Below are positions 8,870 to 16,793 of a DNA stretch of 64,000 nt, piece after piece. The notes under the pieces are model-generated. The model saw nothing but the letters and a program-made list of their open reading frames with translations, was not told the origin of the DNA and did not search any database. The DNA is from Acidobacteriota bacterium (GTDB lineage: Bacteria; Acidobacteriota; Blastocatellia; Pyrinomonadales; Pyrinomonadaceae): contig JAIVJV010000009.1 of assembly GCA_020199835.1 (NCBI GenBank), positions 992,001 to 1,056,000 on the forward strand. The letters run 5' to 3'. The translations under genes were made by a program, and so were the position numbers. How positions within the stretch are numbered: position 1 is the stretch's first letter; every line of letters starts with the position of its first letter.

Positions 8870-9592
8870 ATGCACCTCGACTTTCTTTACGAATTCATCG
8901 GGCGGTACGGGCTATACGCGATTGTTGTTCTGGTCATGCTGGAGGGCGACATCACTCTCCTCATAGGGGGAGTGCTGGCTCACAGCGGGTTTTTTGGCGA
9001 ATACAGTTTTGCGCAGCTTTTGCTCTGGGCCACGCTGGGTGGTTGTTTGAGCGACAACATCGCTTACTTTGCGGGTCGTGCGTTTTCTCAAGGCGTCCGA
9101 GAGTTTCGCTTCTACCGCATGGCCAAGCCCAGACTCGAACGGTTGACGCAAAAGTTCGGCGTCCTCTCGATCTTCCTTTCGAAATACATCTACGGCTTGC
9201 GTTGGGCGGCGTGTGTTTTTTACGGCGTTGGGCACATGCCCTACCTGAGGTTTCTGATCGTTTCGTTTTTCAGTTGCTTTCTATGGGTTTTCATTCTGGC
9301 CGGCGCGGGCTATTTCTTCAGCGGCGCTGTGATGAATCTCATCGGCGATTTCGAACGACTCGGCAAAGTGTTGCTGGTGATCGTGGTGCTGGGAATCATC
9401 GGGTTCTATCTGATCGAACGATATTGGCTGTCGCCGAAAGTTGAAGAGGCTAATCCGGAGCGACTCCAGGAACTCGAACACGCCGCGGCGGAAAAACTTC
9501 ACGACCTGAAGGAAGAGATCCAGGAACACATCCCTTTTACGCACCGCGACGAAAAGAAACGAGTCGCAAAAAGAGAAGGGGATGGCGATTAA
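8870..9592 (+). CDS. DedA/VTT-domain membrane protein
   Basis: This 240-residue inner-membrane protein of the DedA (SNARE-associated, VTT) family. It has the usual arrangement of an N-terminal re-entrant region (YGLYAIVVLVMLEGDITLLIGG, residues ~14-35) and the G-[RK]-x-x-x-[RK] type stretch near KYIYGLRWAACVFYGVGH. Two C-terminal membrane helices follow. The C-terminal ~60 residues are charged and may form a helix (EERLQELEHAAAEKLHDLKEE). Family members take part in phospholipid and undecaprenyl-phosphate recycling across the membrane, so a role in envelope lipid transport is likely. No ribosome site is obvious before the ATG. Confidence 0.85.
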   Translation: MHLDFLYEFIGRYGLYAIVVLVMLEGDITLLIGGVLAHSGFFGEYSFAQLLLWATLGGCLSDNIAYFAGRAFSQGVREFRFYRMAKPRLERLTQKFGVLSIFLSKYIYGLRWAACVFYGVGHMPYLRFLIVSFFSCFLWVFILAGAGYFFSGAVMNLIGDFERLGKVLLVIVVLGIIGFYLIERYWLSPKVEEANPERLQELEHAAAEKLHDLKEEIQEHIPFTHRDEKKRVAKREGDGD

Positions 9593-9729
9593 GAGCATTC
9601 CCGATTTCCAATCGCCGAGTGCCGATTTGCAAGAGGGAATAGGACTTGTTAAGTTCGCGCGTTCTTTCACGGCCAGGCTGCTGAGTATCACGGCCAGCCA
9701 AATCGGCAATTGGCAATTGGAAATCGTCA

Positions 9730-10740
9730 ATGATTATTGAATCTTCAGCCCCTCCCAGAGTCGATTTGGAGGGGGGCACTATCGATATCTGGCCCCTCTA
9801 CCTGTTTCATCCCGGCGCCACCACAGTCAACTTTGCACTTTCACTTTACGCTCGTTGCCGCATCGAGACGCGAGACGACGGACGCATCGTCCTCGAGTCG
9901 CGCGATCGCAAGGTTTCGTTTGAAACGCAGCTTTCGGCGATTGAAGATCTGTTGCTCGAGGAACGGCTGGAACTGATTTCTAAACTCGTTCACTTCTTCA
10001 AACCCACCACAGGATTTCATCTCGTTGCCGAAAGCACCGTGCCGGCCGGTGCGGGCTTGGGTGGTTCGTCAGCGCTGGCGATCGCGTGTATTGGCGCGTT
10101 GAATCGTTTGGTTGGCAATCGTTATGACGAGCGAAAGTTTGTGACGATCGCGGCGAATGTCGAATCGACGGTGATTAGAGTGCCGGCAGGTTTTCAGGAT
10201 TATTATCCTCCGCTTTATGGATCGGTTTCGTGCGTGCACTTTCGGCCGGAGGGGATTGAACGCGAGGCGTTGGATGTGAACACGGAAGAACTCGAGCGAA
10301 GGATTGCGATCTGTTACACCGGCGAGCCGCGGCTTTCGGGGATTAATAACTGGGAAGTTTACAAACGTCACATTGATGGCGACACCGAGTTGTTTGAGCT
10401 GTTTGAGGGGATTCGCGATTCAGCGCGGAACATGCGTGAGGCGCTGCTGGCGGATGATTGGGATCGGGTGGCCTCGGTGATGAAGCAGGCTTATCCGAAT
10501 CGTAAACGGCTCGCGCCGACGATCACGACGCCGCAAATGGACATGTTGGTGGAGAAGGCTTTGGCGAATGGCGCGGAGGCGGCGAAAGTTTGCGGCGCAG
10601 GTGGTGGTGGATGTATTGCGTTCTTCTGTGCTGAAGGCCGGCGGCAGGATGTTGAAGCTGCGTTAGCAGTGGAACAAGGCGTGGAAGTGCTGGACTGGAA
10701 ACTCGCGCACGAGGGTCTTACGGTTACCGAGAAGTTCTAA
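9730..10740 (+). CDS. GHMP-family kinase (sugar or mevalonate-type)
   Basis: This 336-residue GHMP kinase phosphorylates a small-molecule hydroxyl with ATP. The N-terminal strand SAPPRVDLEGGTIDIWP is like that of heptose/fucose-type kinases. The diagnostic ATP loop PAGAGLGGSSALAIA lies near residues 100-115, and a third motif KVCGAGGGGCIAFF near the C-terminus (about 285-300) completes the family signature. The N-terminal DLEGGTIDI with the kinase motifs resembles HddA-type sugar kinases more than galactokinase or mevalonate kinase. The substrate remains open. It stands alone, with the neighbouring gene convergent on it. Confidence 0.8.
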   Translation: MIIESSAPPRVDLEGGTIDIWPLYLFHPGATTVNFALSLYARCRIETRDDGRIVLESRDRKVSFETQLSAIEDLLLEERLELISKLVHFFKPTTGFHLVAESTVPAGAGLGGSSALAIACIGALNRLVGNRYDERKFVTIAANVESTVIRVPAGFQDYYPPLYGSVSCVHFRPEGIEREALDVNTEELERRIAICYTGEPRLSGINNWEVYKRHIDGDTELFELFEGIRDSARNMREALLADDWDRVASVMKQAYPNRKRLAPTITTPQMDMLVEKALANGAEAAKVCGAGGGGCIAFFCAEGRRQDVEAALAVEQGVEVLDWKLAHEGLTVTEKF

Positions 10741-10768
10741 AAAAATTCGCTTTGTATTGGGTTTAATT

Positions 10769-11674
10769 TTACCCACCCTCAGCACGTTGCTTAGCGGCTG
10801 CTGCAACTTTAGCAAGCCTCGCAACCTTCTGCTCGAACGTCTCACCCGGGACCGGACCGGTATCTGTCACGCCGACGTACGTCGAGCGCTTCATTAATGT
10901 GCGATCCGCGTTACCTGTAGGTTTGTGTGGCGTTGACGAAGGAGGTGGGGAAATTGGTTCGCTCGCGGGAGGCGCGGTAATTTCAGCGGATTGAACGACC
11001 GGTTCACTTATGGTTTCAGTGGCGGTAGCGGCGGCGGAGGCGCCGTGAACCGGACCGGGGTCGCCGCCTTCGTCTGAACGTTGTTTAGCCGCGGCTGCAA
11101 CGGCTTTCAGTCGCGCAACCTTCTGTTCGAAAGTCTCGCCTGGCATAGGGCCGGTGTCGGCCACACCCACATAGGTAGATCGCTTGAACAACGCGCGGTT
11201 AGGATTAGCACCCGCGGTCTTGTGTTCTGTCGCTGCTGCTGGCGCGGCTGGTTTCGGTGTTGCGGGCGTCGCTGCTTTTGGCGCTGCGGCTGCCGCTGCA
11301 GGCGCCGGTTTTGCGGCGTGTCCGCCGTCGCCAACCTCCGTCTCCACCATCACAAACACGCCACGCTCATCCTTCTTGATCACCGGCAGCGTGCCACCCG
11401 CGGCTTGCAACAACGCCGTCAACTCCGCTTCGACAAACCGTACCTGCTTGTTCGGATCGCGTACGTGGCCCAACGGCGGCCCCATGTAAAGCGTGCCGCA
11501 CGTCTGACACTTGAACAGCACGTCGTCGCCGCGCAGATGCACCTGCGCCGGCTCACCTGCCGTGCGCAACTGCTTCAAGTGCCCGTTGCAGAGTTTTCCC
11601 TTCTCGTTTTTCTCGTTGCAAACGGTCTGCGCGTTAGTGATTCGTTTGGGGACGTTGATCGTCTCGATGGCCAT
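10769..11674 (-). CDS. Conserved hypothetical zinc-ribbon protein with a duplicated C-terminal motif
   Basis: I do not recognise a named family. Counting from the ATG at 11674 (301 residues), C19 and C29 plus C56 and C59 (CQTC) look like a zinc ribbon. A compact ~100-residue domain is followed by an Ala/Pro-rich linker. Then come two copies of a ~45-residue motif (residues ~159-203 and 256-301), each reading KRSTYVGV.DTGP.PGETFEQKVARL. The copies sit at 11066-11200 and 10772-10909 and are separated by another low-complexity linker. A GTG at 11698 is an alternative start. The layout suggests a soluble adaptor with flexible arms carrying repeated short binding motifs; this is inference only. 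Confidence 0.7.
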   Translation of the reverse strand: MAIETINVPKRITNAQTVCNEKNEKGKLCNGHLKQLRTAGEPAQVHLRGDDVLFKCQTCGTLYMGPPLGHVRDPNKQVRFVEAELTALLQAAGGTLPVIKKDERGVFVMVETEVGDGGHAAKPAPAAAAAAPKAATPATPKPAAPAAATEHKTAGANPNRALFKRSTYVGVADTGPMPGETFEQKVARLKAVAAAAKQRSDEGGDPGPVHGASAAATATETISEPVVQSAEITAPPASEPISPPPSSTPHKPTGNADRTLMKRSTYVGVTDTGPVPGETFEQKVARLAKVAAAAKQRAEGG

Positions 11675-11723
11675 GGCGTTTGGTAGCGCATTGTACACGA
11701 CTTGAGAATGTTATGCTCAACTC

Positions 11724-12197
11724 GTGTGGCAAAAGCTCATCGCCGGGGCGTGGCGCAAAATGCCTGCGCGCTTCCGCCGCTGGAGCATGCGACTGACGCA
11801 GACGCGGTTTACCGTCACTGCCGGTGCGCTGATCTTTAACAACGAAGGAAAAGTGTTATTGCTCAAACACCGCTTCCGCGCCGGCAGCGGTTGGGGCATT
11901 CCGGGTGGTTTTCTCGAAGTCGGCGAACAGCCCGAAGAAGCGATGAGACGAGAACTCCGCGAGGAAATCGGTCTCGAAGTCGAAGATGTTGAGATCTTCA
12001 CCTCGCGTGCGTTCAAGAAACCGCGTCAGGTCGAGATCCTGTTTCGTTGCCGCGCTGATGCTGACGTGAAACCGCGGACTATAGAAGTGGAACGCGCCGA
12101 ATGGTTTTCAGTGCACGCCTTGCCTGAAGGTTTGCCCAAAGATCAAAAACAACTCATCGAACTCGCGGCGACATATGGAGCTAAAGGGCGCGATTGA
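11724..12197 (+). CDS. Nudix hydrolase
   Basis: This 157-residue Nudix pyrophosphohydrolase has a complete Nudix box, GGFLEVGEQPEEAMRRELRE followed by EIGL (about residues 61-84), with the metal-binding Glu residues in place. The preceding strand GWGIPGG is typical of MutT/NUDT-like enzymes. The GTG at 11724 is the only good start near the domain. A TATGCT hexamer six bases upstream hints at a leaderless transcript. The gene overlaps the 5' side of the pyrE open frame slightly and probably precedes pyrE in one transcript. The substrate (oxidised nucleotide, ADP-ribose, NADH or similar) cannot be told. Confidence 0.85.
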   Translation: MWQKLIAGAWRKMPARFRRWSMRLTQTRFTVTAGALIFNNEGKVLLLKHRFRAGSGWGIPGGFLEVGEQPEEAMRRELREEIGLEVEDVEIFTSRAFKKPRQVEILFRCRADADVKPRTIEVERAEWFSVHALPEGLPKDQKQLIELAATYGAKGRD

Positions 12198-12240
12198 TGT
12201 ATGCTGGCGCGCGCATTCGAAACCCAGACTGGAGCACAAC

Positions 12241-12849
12241 ATGGTCGAGCTGATTCCATCACAAGAAGCTGTGATGCAGATTCTCACGCGCACCGGCGCG
12301 TTTCGCGAAGGTCACTTTGTTTATCCGAATGGCAAGCACTCGCCACATTACTTCCAAATGCCGCTCGCGTTTCGCTACTACGACACAGCGCGCGTACTGG
12401 CGGTGGCGCTGAGCCGCAAGTTTCGGCTCGAAAAAGATATCTCCAGCCAGTTGCCGAAAATTTCTGTGATCAGTCCCAGCTCCGGAGGCATTCCAGTCGC
12501 CTTTGGTGTGCGCGACGCGCTCAACGCAGAACAGATCTACTGGGCGGAACAGGAGAAGGGCGAGCGCATGTTTCGTCAGTACGTGAACCAGGGTGAAGTG
12601 AATCCCTGCATCATCGTTGACGACATCATTCGCAGCGGCAATGCAATCGAAGAAACGGTCGAGTTAGTGAAATCATTCGGCGCGCGAATCATCGGGTGCG
12701 GCAGTATCGTGCGTTTCAGTTCAGCGCCAAGCGAAATCGAAGGCGTTCCGATCAAGTCGCTCGTGGAATTTGATGTACGGCAGTACGAGAGTGGTCAGGA
12801 TTGTACCGAGTGTAAGGACGGAGCCTCACCCGAACAGGTTCGTTACTAG
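12241..12849 (+). CDS. pyrE: Orotate phosphoribosyltransferase
   Basis: This 202-residue enzyme transfers the phosphoribosyl group of PRPP to orotate, the fifth step of de novo UMP synthesis. The PRPP-binding motif CIIVDDIIRSGNAI is clear in the second half. The first half has the FREGHFVYPNGKHSPHYFQ region with the phosphate-binding lysine. The ATG at 12241 is preceded by GGAG at a good distance. An upstream in-frame ATG would overlap the Nudix gene and add residues unlike the family. It is convergent with recR, with a 43-nt gap that shows only a weak hairpin. Confidence 0.85.
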   Translation: MVELIPSQEAVMQILTRTGAFREGHFVYPNGKHSPHYFQMPLAFRYYDTARVLAVALSRKFRLEKDISSQLPKISVISPSSGGIPVAFGVRDALNAEQIYWAEQEKGERMFRQYVNQGEVNPCIIVDDIIRSGNAIEETVELVKSFGARIIGCGSIVRFSSAPSEIEGVPIKSLVEFDVRQYESGQDCTECKDGASPEQVRY

Positions 12850-12892
12850 TCGAACTTAGAGCTTAGAGCTTTGTTAGCTAAGTGAGAACAGC

Positions 12893-13507
12893 TTAAATCT
12901 CGTGCCGGTTGGCGAGCGCTTTATCCATTGTGACCTCATCGACGTATTCGAGGTCGCTGCCGACCGGCATTCCCATCGCTATTCGAGTTACTCGCAATCC
13001 CAAAGGCTTCAACAAACGGCTGATGTAATTGGCGGTCGCTTCGCCTTCGGTCGTTGGGTTGGTTGCCAGGATCACTTCCATCACTTTCACCCCGTCATTA
13101 TTTTCCGGCTTCAGTCGTGGCAGCAGGTTTGCCAGGTGTAACTCGCTTGGTCCAATGTGCCGGATCGGTGAGAGACTGCCGTGCAAAACGTGGTAGACAC
13201 CTTTGAAGCTGCGCGTCTTTTCCACCGCCACCAGACTGTGCGGCTCCTCGACGACGCAGATCACCGAATGATCCCGACTCGGCGACGCGCAAAAGCGGCA
13301 GGGATCGACTTCGGTGAGGTTGTTGCAGATCGAACAGAGAACAATCTTCTGTTTCACCTCACGGATCGCGCCAATTAGACGTTCCAAATCGGCATCGTGA
13401 ATGCGCATGATGTGAAACGCCAAACGCTGCGCCGACTTGTGCCCGATACTCGGCAGGCGCTTGAGTTCGTCAATGAGCTTGGTAACTGGTTCCGCGTACT
13501 CCAACAT
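12893..13507 (-). CDS. recR: Recombination mediator protein RecR
   Basis: This 204-residue RecR acts with RecF and RecO to load RecA on single-stranded gaps. It shows the N-terminal helix-hairpin-helix (ELKRLPSIGHKSAQRLAFHI), a Cys4 zinc finger (CSICNNLTEVDPCRFC, about residues 57-72) and the Toprim domain (VICVVEEPHSLVAVEKT onwards). It ends with the C-terminal Walker-B-like region. Length is standard. It lies 9 nt downstream of ybaB, the ybaB-recR pairing found in very many bacteria, so a shared transcript is expected. Confidence 0.96.
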   Translation of the reverse strand: MLEYAEPVTKLIDELKRLPSIGHKSAQRLAFHIMRIHDADLERLIGAIREVKQKIVLCSICNNLTEVDPCRFCASPSRDHSVICVVEEPHSLVAVEKTRSFKGVYHVLHGSLSPIRHIGPSELHLANLLPRLKPENNDGVKVMEVILATNPTTEGEATANYISRLLKPLGLRVTRIAMGMPVGSDLEYVDEVTMDKALANRHEI

Positions 13508-13516
13508 CGCTGGCTA

Positions 13517-13834
13517 TTAACCGAACAAACCTCCCATTCCAGGCGGTAGCATTCCGCCGATCTTTCCCTTGATCGCTTCGTCCACTTTTCGATTGGCTTC
13601 GTTTGCGGCCGCCATGATCATGTCCTGAAGCATCTCGACGTCACCGTCTTTCACCGCTTCGGGATCAATCTTGAGCGAGAGGATCTCGTGGTTACCTTTC
13701 ATCTGCACCGTCACAACACCGCCACCCGCTGAAGCATCGACGCGGAGTTCTTCCATCTCCTTCTGCATTTTTTCCTGCATCTGCTGCGCCTGCTTCATCA
13801 TCGCCTGCATGTTGAATCCGCCTGGGAATTTCAT
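13517..13834 (-). CDS. ybaB: YbaB/EbfC family nucleoid-associated protein
   Basis: This 105-residue small DNA-binding protein sits directly before recR, its classic position. The N-terminal coiled helix is Gln/Met/Lys-rich ([19 protein letters not shown]), followed by the beta strands [18 protein letters not shown] and a C-terminal helix, ending in a Gly/Met-rich tail. The ATG at 13834 has an AGGGG ribosome site; a much longer open frame upstream is not coding. The protein binds DNA as a dimer and is thought to help RecR-dependent repair and nucleoid structure. Confidence 0.92.
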   Translation of the reverse strand: MKFPGGFNMQAMMKQAQQMQEKMQKEMEELRVDASAGGGVVTVQMKGNHEILSLKIDPEAVKDGDVEMLQDMIMAAANEANRKVDEAIKGKIGGMLPPGMGGLFG

Positions 13835-13941
13835 TACGCCACCCCTTCGAAAAATTATCCAAACACACCTCTGACTTGAATCGTAACTGAAAACCATCCT
13901 AGCCGCCCCGTGCGGTCGAATGCAATCTACGCCCCCAGCTA

Positions 13942-13969
13942 TTGACACCTCGCACAGAATCCACAGAAT
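13942..13969 (+). promoter_or_regulatory. Candidate promoter of the esterase-hutI pair
   Basis: A perfect TTGACA (13942-13947) and CAGAAT (13964-13969) are spaced 16 nt apart. The ATG at 13979 comes nine bases after the -10 hexamer, so transcripts would start about three bases before the start codon and be essentially leaderless. No ribosome site is visible there, which agrees with that reading. Confidence 0.45.
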
Positions 13970-13978
13970 GAGAGCCCG

Positions 13979-14665
13979 ATGGACATCACCGATCCAAACA
14001 CCGACCGAGGGCTCCCGGCTCGGATAAATCTTTACTACGATCTGCACGTCGCCGCGGCTGGACCAGCGCCGCTGCTGATTGCGCTGCACGGTTACGGCGC
14101 GAACAAGCGACAGATGATGCGCGAGGCGCAACAGATGGCGCCCGCCGGGTTTGCAATCGCTTCGTTGCAGGGATTTCATCAACATATCAAGGAGCCGCGC
14201 GAGCCCGATGGGCCATTGCGGTTCGGGTTTGGGTGGCTGACGAACTTTCGCAGTGAAGAGTCCGTGGCGGTTCATCACCAGGCGTTACTCGATATGATCC
14301 GTGATCTAACCAACGGAGGAGTTGCTGATCCTTCCAGGATCTATCTTCTCGGCTTCTCGCAGGCGTGCTCTCTTAATTATCGATTTGCGTTTACGCACCC
14401 GGAAAAGTTGAAGGGGGTAATTGGGATTTGTGGTGGTATTCCGGGTGACTGGGATACAAACCACAATTATCACGGATCGGAGCTTGACGTCTTTCACCTC
14501 GCAGGAACGCGAGACGAGTTCTACACGCCGGAACGCGTTGGTGACTACGAAAAACAACTCGCCACCAGAGCGCGCAGCGTAACGTTCAAAAGCTATGACG
14601 CCGCGCACGAGATCGTTCCCCAAATGCGTTTGGACGTGAAGCAGTGGTTGGAACCGCGGCCGTGA
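13979..14665 (+). CDS. Alpha/beta-hydrolase, carboxylesterase/phospholipase-like
   Basis: This 228-residue serine hydrolase of the alpha/beta fold is similar to the small carboxylesterase/lysophospholipase group. [15 protein letters not shown] supplies the oxyanion-hole [12 protein letters not shown] is the nucleophile elbow (Ser within GFSQA), and YDAAHEI near the C-terminus carries the catalytic His. The Asp is probably in [10 protein letters not shown]. There is no signal peptide, so it is cytoplasmic. The stop overlaps the next start (GTGA), coupling it to hutI, which may mean its substrate arises in the same catabolic context. The substrate is unknown. Confidence 0.8.
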   Translation: MDITDPNTDRGLPARINLYYDLHVAAAGPAPLLIALHGYGANKRQMMREAQQMAPAGFAIASLQGFHQHIKEPREPDGPLRFGFGWLTNFRSEESVAVHHQALLDMIRDLTNGGVADPSRIYLLGFSQACSLNYRFAFTHPEKLKGVIGICGGIPGDWDTNHNYHGSELDVFHLAGTRDEFYTPERVGDYEKQLATRARSVTFKSYDAAHEIVPQMRLDVKQWLEPRP

Positions 14666-15915
14666 CACTCGCAGTTATTAATTGTTCGCAAGTGGTGACG
14701 CTGGCCGGGCCGGCGCGTCCGCGGGTCGGGGCGGAGATGGGCCAAGTGGGCGTTGTGGCGCCCGGTGCGTTGCTCATCCGTGCGCCGCGGATCGAACGGA
14801 TTGGAAGCACGGATGAGATCCTCGCGGCGGTAGATCCTGACTGTGAAGTTGTGGATGCGGGTGGCCGCGTCGTTCTCCCGGGGTTTGTAGACGCACACAC
14901 GCATCCAGTGTTTGCCGGCACGCGCGTCGACGAGTTTGAAGAACGGATTAAGGGCACGACTTATCAGGAGATCGCTGCGCGCGGTGGTGGGATTCAATCG
15001 ACCGTCACTAAAACACGCGCGGCGAGTCTTGATGAACTCGTGACGGCGGGCAAACGTTACGCGTCGTGGTTTTTGCGCGGTGGCACGACAACAGTCGAAG
15101 CGAAATCAGGCTACGGCCTGTCGTTGGAAGACGAAATCAAGATCCTGCGCGCTATCAAACGTTCGGACCAGGAGACTCCATTACGTTACGTCCCGACGTT
15201 TCTCGGCGCGCACACAGTTCCACCCGAATATCGCAACAGAAGAAGCGATTACGTTTCGTTATTAATCGACGAGATGTTGCCGCGTATCGCTGAGCAGAAA
15301 CTCGCGGAGTTCTGCGACGTGTTCTGCGAAGAAAACGTCTTCACCGCGGATGAATCGTGGCGAATACTCTCGGCTGCGCGCTGCCACGGCCTTGGGCTCA
15401 GGATTCACGCGGATCAACTTTCGCTCGGGGGCGGCGCGAAGCTCGCGGCGGAGTTAAATGCGATTACGGCGGATCATCTGGAGCATACAGACGCTGCCGG
15501 TATCGCGGCGTTGAAAGCTGCGGGCGTGCAGCCGGTGCTTTTGCCGGGTTCGGTTTACGCGCTCGGCTCGTCGCGTTATCCGGCCGCACGCGAGATGATC
15601 GACGCGGGACTCGCCGTCGTGCTCGCCACGGATTTCAATCCCGGTTCGTCACCCACGCCTTCAATGCTCACGATCCTTTCGCTTGCCGCGACGCACATGA
15701 AGTTGACACCGGCCGAAGCGATTACCGCCGCGACGATCAACGCTGCGTACAGTCTGAATCGCGGGGCTGAATTGGGTTCACTCGAACCGGGCAAGGTTGC
15801 TGACTTCGTCATTCACGACTGCGACGACTACCGTACGCTTGCGTACTTTTTCGGCGTCGAACACGCGTGGCAGGTTTACTGTGGCGGTGAATTACAAATT
15901 TCAAAAAGCGGTTGA
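14662..15915 (+). CDS. hutI: Imidazolonepropionase
   Basis: This 417-residue amidohydrolase opens imidazolone-5-propionate to N-formimino-glutamate, the third step of histidine breakdown. Metal-ligand motif [12 protein letters not shown] follows the first strand, and [12 protein letters not shown] is characteristic of HutI. The second metal region is [14 protein letters not shown], and the late [14 protein letters not shown] carries the catalytic Asp. The GTG at 14662 overlaps the TGA of the esterase and gives the standard length. The rest of the hut pathway (hutH, hutU, hutG) is not in this window. The stop is embedded in the -35 box of the RNA gene that follows. Confidence 0.92.
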   Translation: MTLAVINCSQVVTLAGPARPRVGAEMGQVGVVAPGALLIRAPRIERIGSTDEILAAVDPDCEVVDAGGRVVLPGFVDAHTHPVFAGTRVDEFEERIKGTTYQEIAARGGGIQSTVTKTRAASLDELVTAGKRYASWFLRGGTTTVEAKSGYGLSLEDEIKILRAIKRSDQETPLRYVPTFLGAHTVPPEYRNRRSDYVSLLIDEMLPRIAEQKLAEFCDVFCEENVFTADESWRILSAARCHGLGLRIHADQLSLGGGAKLAAELNAITADHLEHTDAAGIAALKAAGVQPVLLPGSVYALGSSRYPAAREMIDAGLAVVLATDFNPGSSPTPSMLTILSLAATHMKLTPAEAITAATINAAYSLNRGAELGSLEPGKVADFVIHDCDDYRTLAYFFGVEHAWQVYCGGELQISKSG

Positions 15916-15940
15916 CGCTCGCCCACTTGTACCTTATCAT
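15912..15940 (+). promoter_or_regulatory. Promoter of the structured RNA
   Basis: TTGACG (15912-15917) and TATCAT (15935-15940) are separated by exactly 17 nt, a strong sigma-70-type promoter. Transcription would begin near 15947-15948, just before the first paired bases of the RNA. The -35 box overlaps the hutI stop codon. Confidence 0.65.
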
Positions 15941-15977
15941 CGGCCTCAACACTGGAAAGGAGGTGATTCTAAAATTT

Positions 15978-16013
15978 ATGAGTTCTAATCACAGTGAGGT
16001 GGCTGCGGCCTGA
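15978..16013 (+). CDS. Possible 11-codon ORF inside the structured RNA
   Basis: An ATG at 15978 opens MSSNHSEVAAA and stops at TGA (16011-16013). Ahead of it, AAAGGAGGTGAT (15956-15967) is complementary over 12 nt to the usual 16S rRNA 3' end, the strongest ribosome site in the window. Its spacing to the ATG (10 nt from the end of the match, 14 from GGAGG) is long. In the predicted fold the site is fully paired and the ATG sits in a hairpin loop. It may be a regulated mini-ORF, or the match may serve to bind ribosomes rather than to start translation. Confidence 0.35.
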   Translation: MSSNHSEVAAA

Positions 16014-16126
16014 CCTCTGAACCAGCTAACTAGTTAGGATTCTGGTTCGGTAGTCTCACTGCACAGTGCTCCTCCTTTCTGGAAGCGGCACACAGTCAGC
16101 CTCAGGCCAATCCCAACAGTTCACCG

Positions 16127-16170
16127 GAGCCGTCCACGGTCACGATCGTGGACGGCTCTTTTATTTGTTT
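16127..16170 (+). terminator. Intrinsic terminator of the structured RNA
   Basis: A 12-bp perfect stem, GAGCCGTCCACG (16127-16138) with CGTGGACGGCTC (16147-16158), and an 8-nt loop are followed by TTTTATTTGTTT. It ends the RNA transcript on the plus strand and faces the minus-strand gene ending at 16214. Confidence 0.9.
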
Positions 16171-16213
16171 GCTCGGCTATCGGTTTTTTAAATTTTTTCT
16201 CCCCAACTGGCGT

Positions 16214-16783
16214 TCACGGTGTGGGCGTCGGAGAAGCCGTGGGCGTCGGAGACACTGCGGGCGACGGTGCGGCTGTTGGCGCCGGTGTCGCAGTTGGGCG
16301 TTCAGAAGGCGGTATAACAGCTGGATTGGGCTGATCCGGCGACGAGTGCAAGTGAATCGCCTTCCACGCCGCCCCGACACGTTTGAACACGACCGTCATA
16401 CGTCCTGAAGCCGTTTCCGGCGTGCCTTTGTAAATCTGTGACTGCGTCCAAAGGGCGGTGACCACTGCGCCATCTCGCCCGAGCATGGTAACGTTAACGT
16501 CGCGTAGTTTAAGGTCTACATTCTTGATCTCGGGATAAGAACTCTCGCGATTCAGACGCATCTGTTCCCAGCCCTTTGTGACACTGCCGTTGTAGTTGTA
16601 AAGGTTTAGACGCGGCGAGTTCTCGTAGACTGAGGTCACAGCCTTAACGTCCGCGTGCCTGACGCCGTCTATGAGTTTATTGAAAGCCGCGAGTACGGCC
16701 TCTGAATCCGTGGGAGTTGTTTTGGTTTGGCCATAAACACACACGGATAAAAACAGCAACAACAGAAGGATTTTAGCTTTCAT
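16214..16783 (-). CDS. Secreted SnoaL/NTF2-like domain protein
   Basis: This 189-residue protein has a clear Sec signal peptide (KAKILLLLLFLSVCVYGQ, residues 2-19). An NTF2-like cone domain follows (about residues 25-150: SEAVLAAFNKLIDGVRHADVK opening, ending VVFKRVGAAWKAIHLHSS). The tail is a low-complexity Pro/Thr/Ala-rich stretch of ~30 residues. This resembles the SnoaL_3/DUF4440 group, whose members bind small ligands or act as uncharacterised enzymes. It ends beside the RNA terminator and starts 10 nt after the gltX stop, so it is probably the last gene of a gltX transcript. The function is unknown. Confidence 0.75.
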   Translation of the reverse strand: MKAKILLLLLFLSVCVYGQTKTTPTDSEAVLAAFNKLIDGVRHADVKAVTSVYENSPRLNLYNYNGSVTKGWEQMRLNRESSYPEIKNVDLKLRDVNVTMLGRDGAVVTALWTQSQIYKGTPETASGRMTVVFKRVGAAWKAIHLHSSPDQPNPAVIPPSERPTATPAPTAAPSPAVSPTPTASPTPTP

Positions 16784-16793
16784 AACCGCCCTC

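Larger units (their letters stand above)
15948..16170 (+). ncRNA. Unidentified structured RNA with its own promoter and terminator
   Basis: This stretch fills the ~300-bp gap between hutI and the minus-strand NTF2-like gene. From 15954 nearly all bases fit one fold. An outer helix joins 15954-15963 (GGAAAGGAGG) to 16071-16080. Hairpin TGATT/AATCA (15964-15968 with 15987-15991) follows, then helix CAGTGAG/CTCACTG (15992-15998 with 16055-16061). That helix encloses GGC/GCC (16001-16010) and GAACCAG/CTGGTTC (16019-16025 with 16042-16048), whose loop holds the palindrome CTAACTAGTTAG. An alternative pairing GAGGT/ACCTC (15996-16000 with 16013-16017) competes with the CAGTGAG helix. A single-stranded tail leads to an intrinsic terminator. 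No downstream gene exists on this strand, so it is not a leader. I cannot match it to tmRNA, 6S, SRP or RNase P RNA. Confidence 0.65.

Noticed and set aside
9603-9725. Inverted repeat GATTTCCAAT/ATTGGAAATC and the repeated ACGGCCAG between dedA and the GHMP kinase gene
   Set aside because: Short arms more than 100 bases apart; likely decayed intergenic repeat with no clear function.
12850-12892. Possible terminator between convergent pyrE and recR
   Set aside because: CTTAG/CTAAG pairs only weakly and no T-run follows on either strand.
15948-16170. Riboswitch or attenuator reading of the structured RNA
   Set aside because: The next genes lie on the opposite strand and the terminator is followed by no same-strand gene, so there is nothing for it to control in cis.
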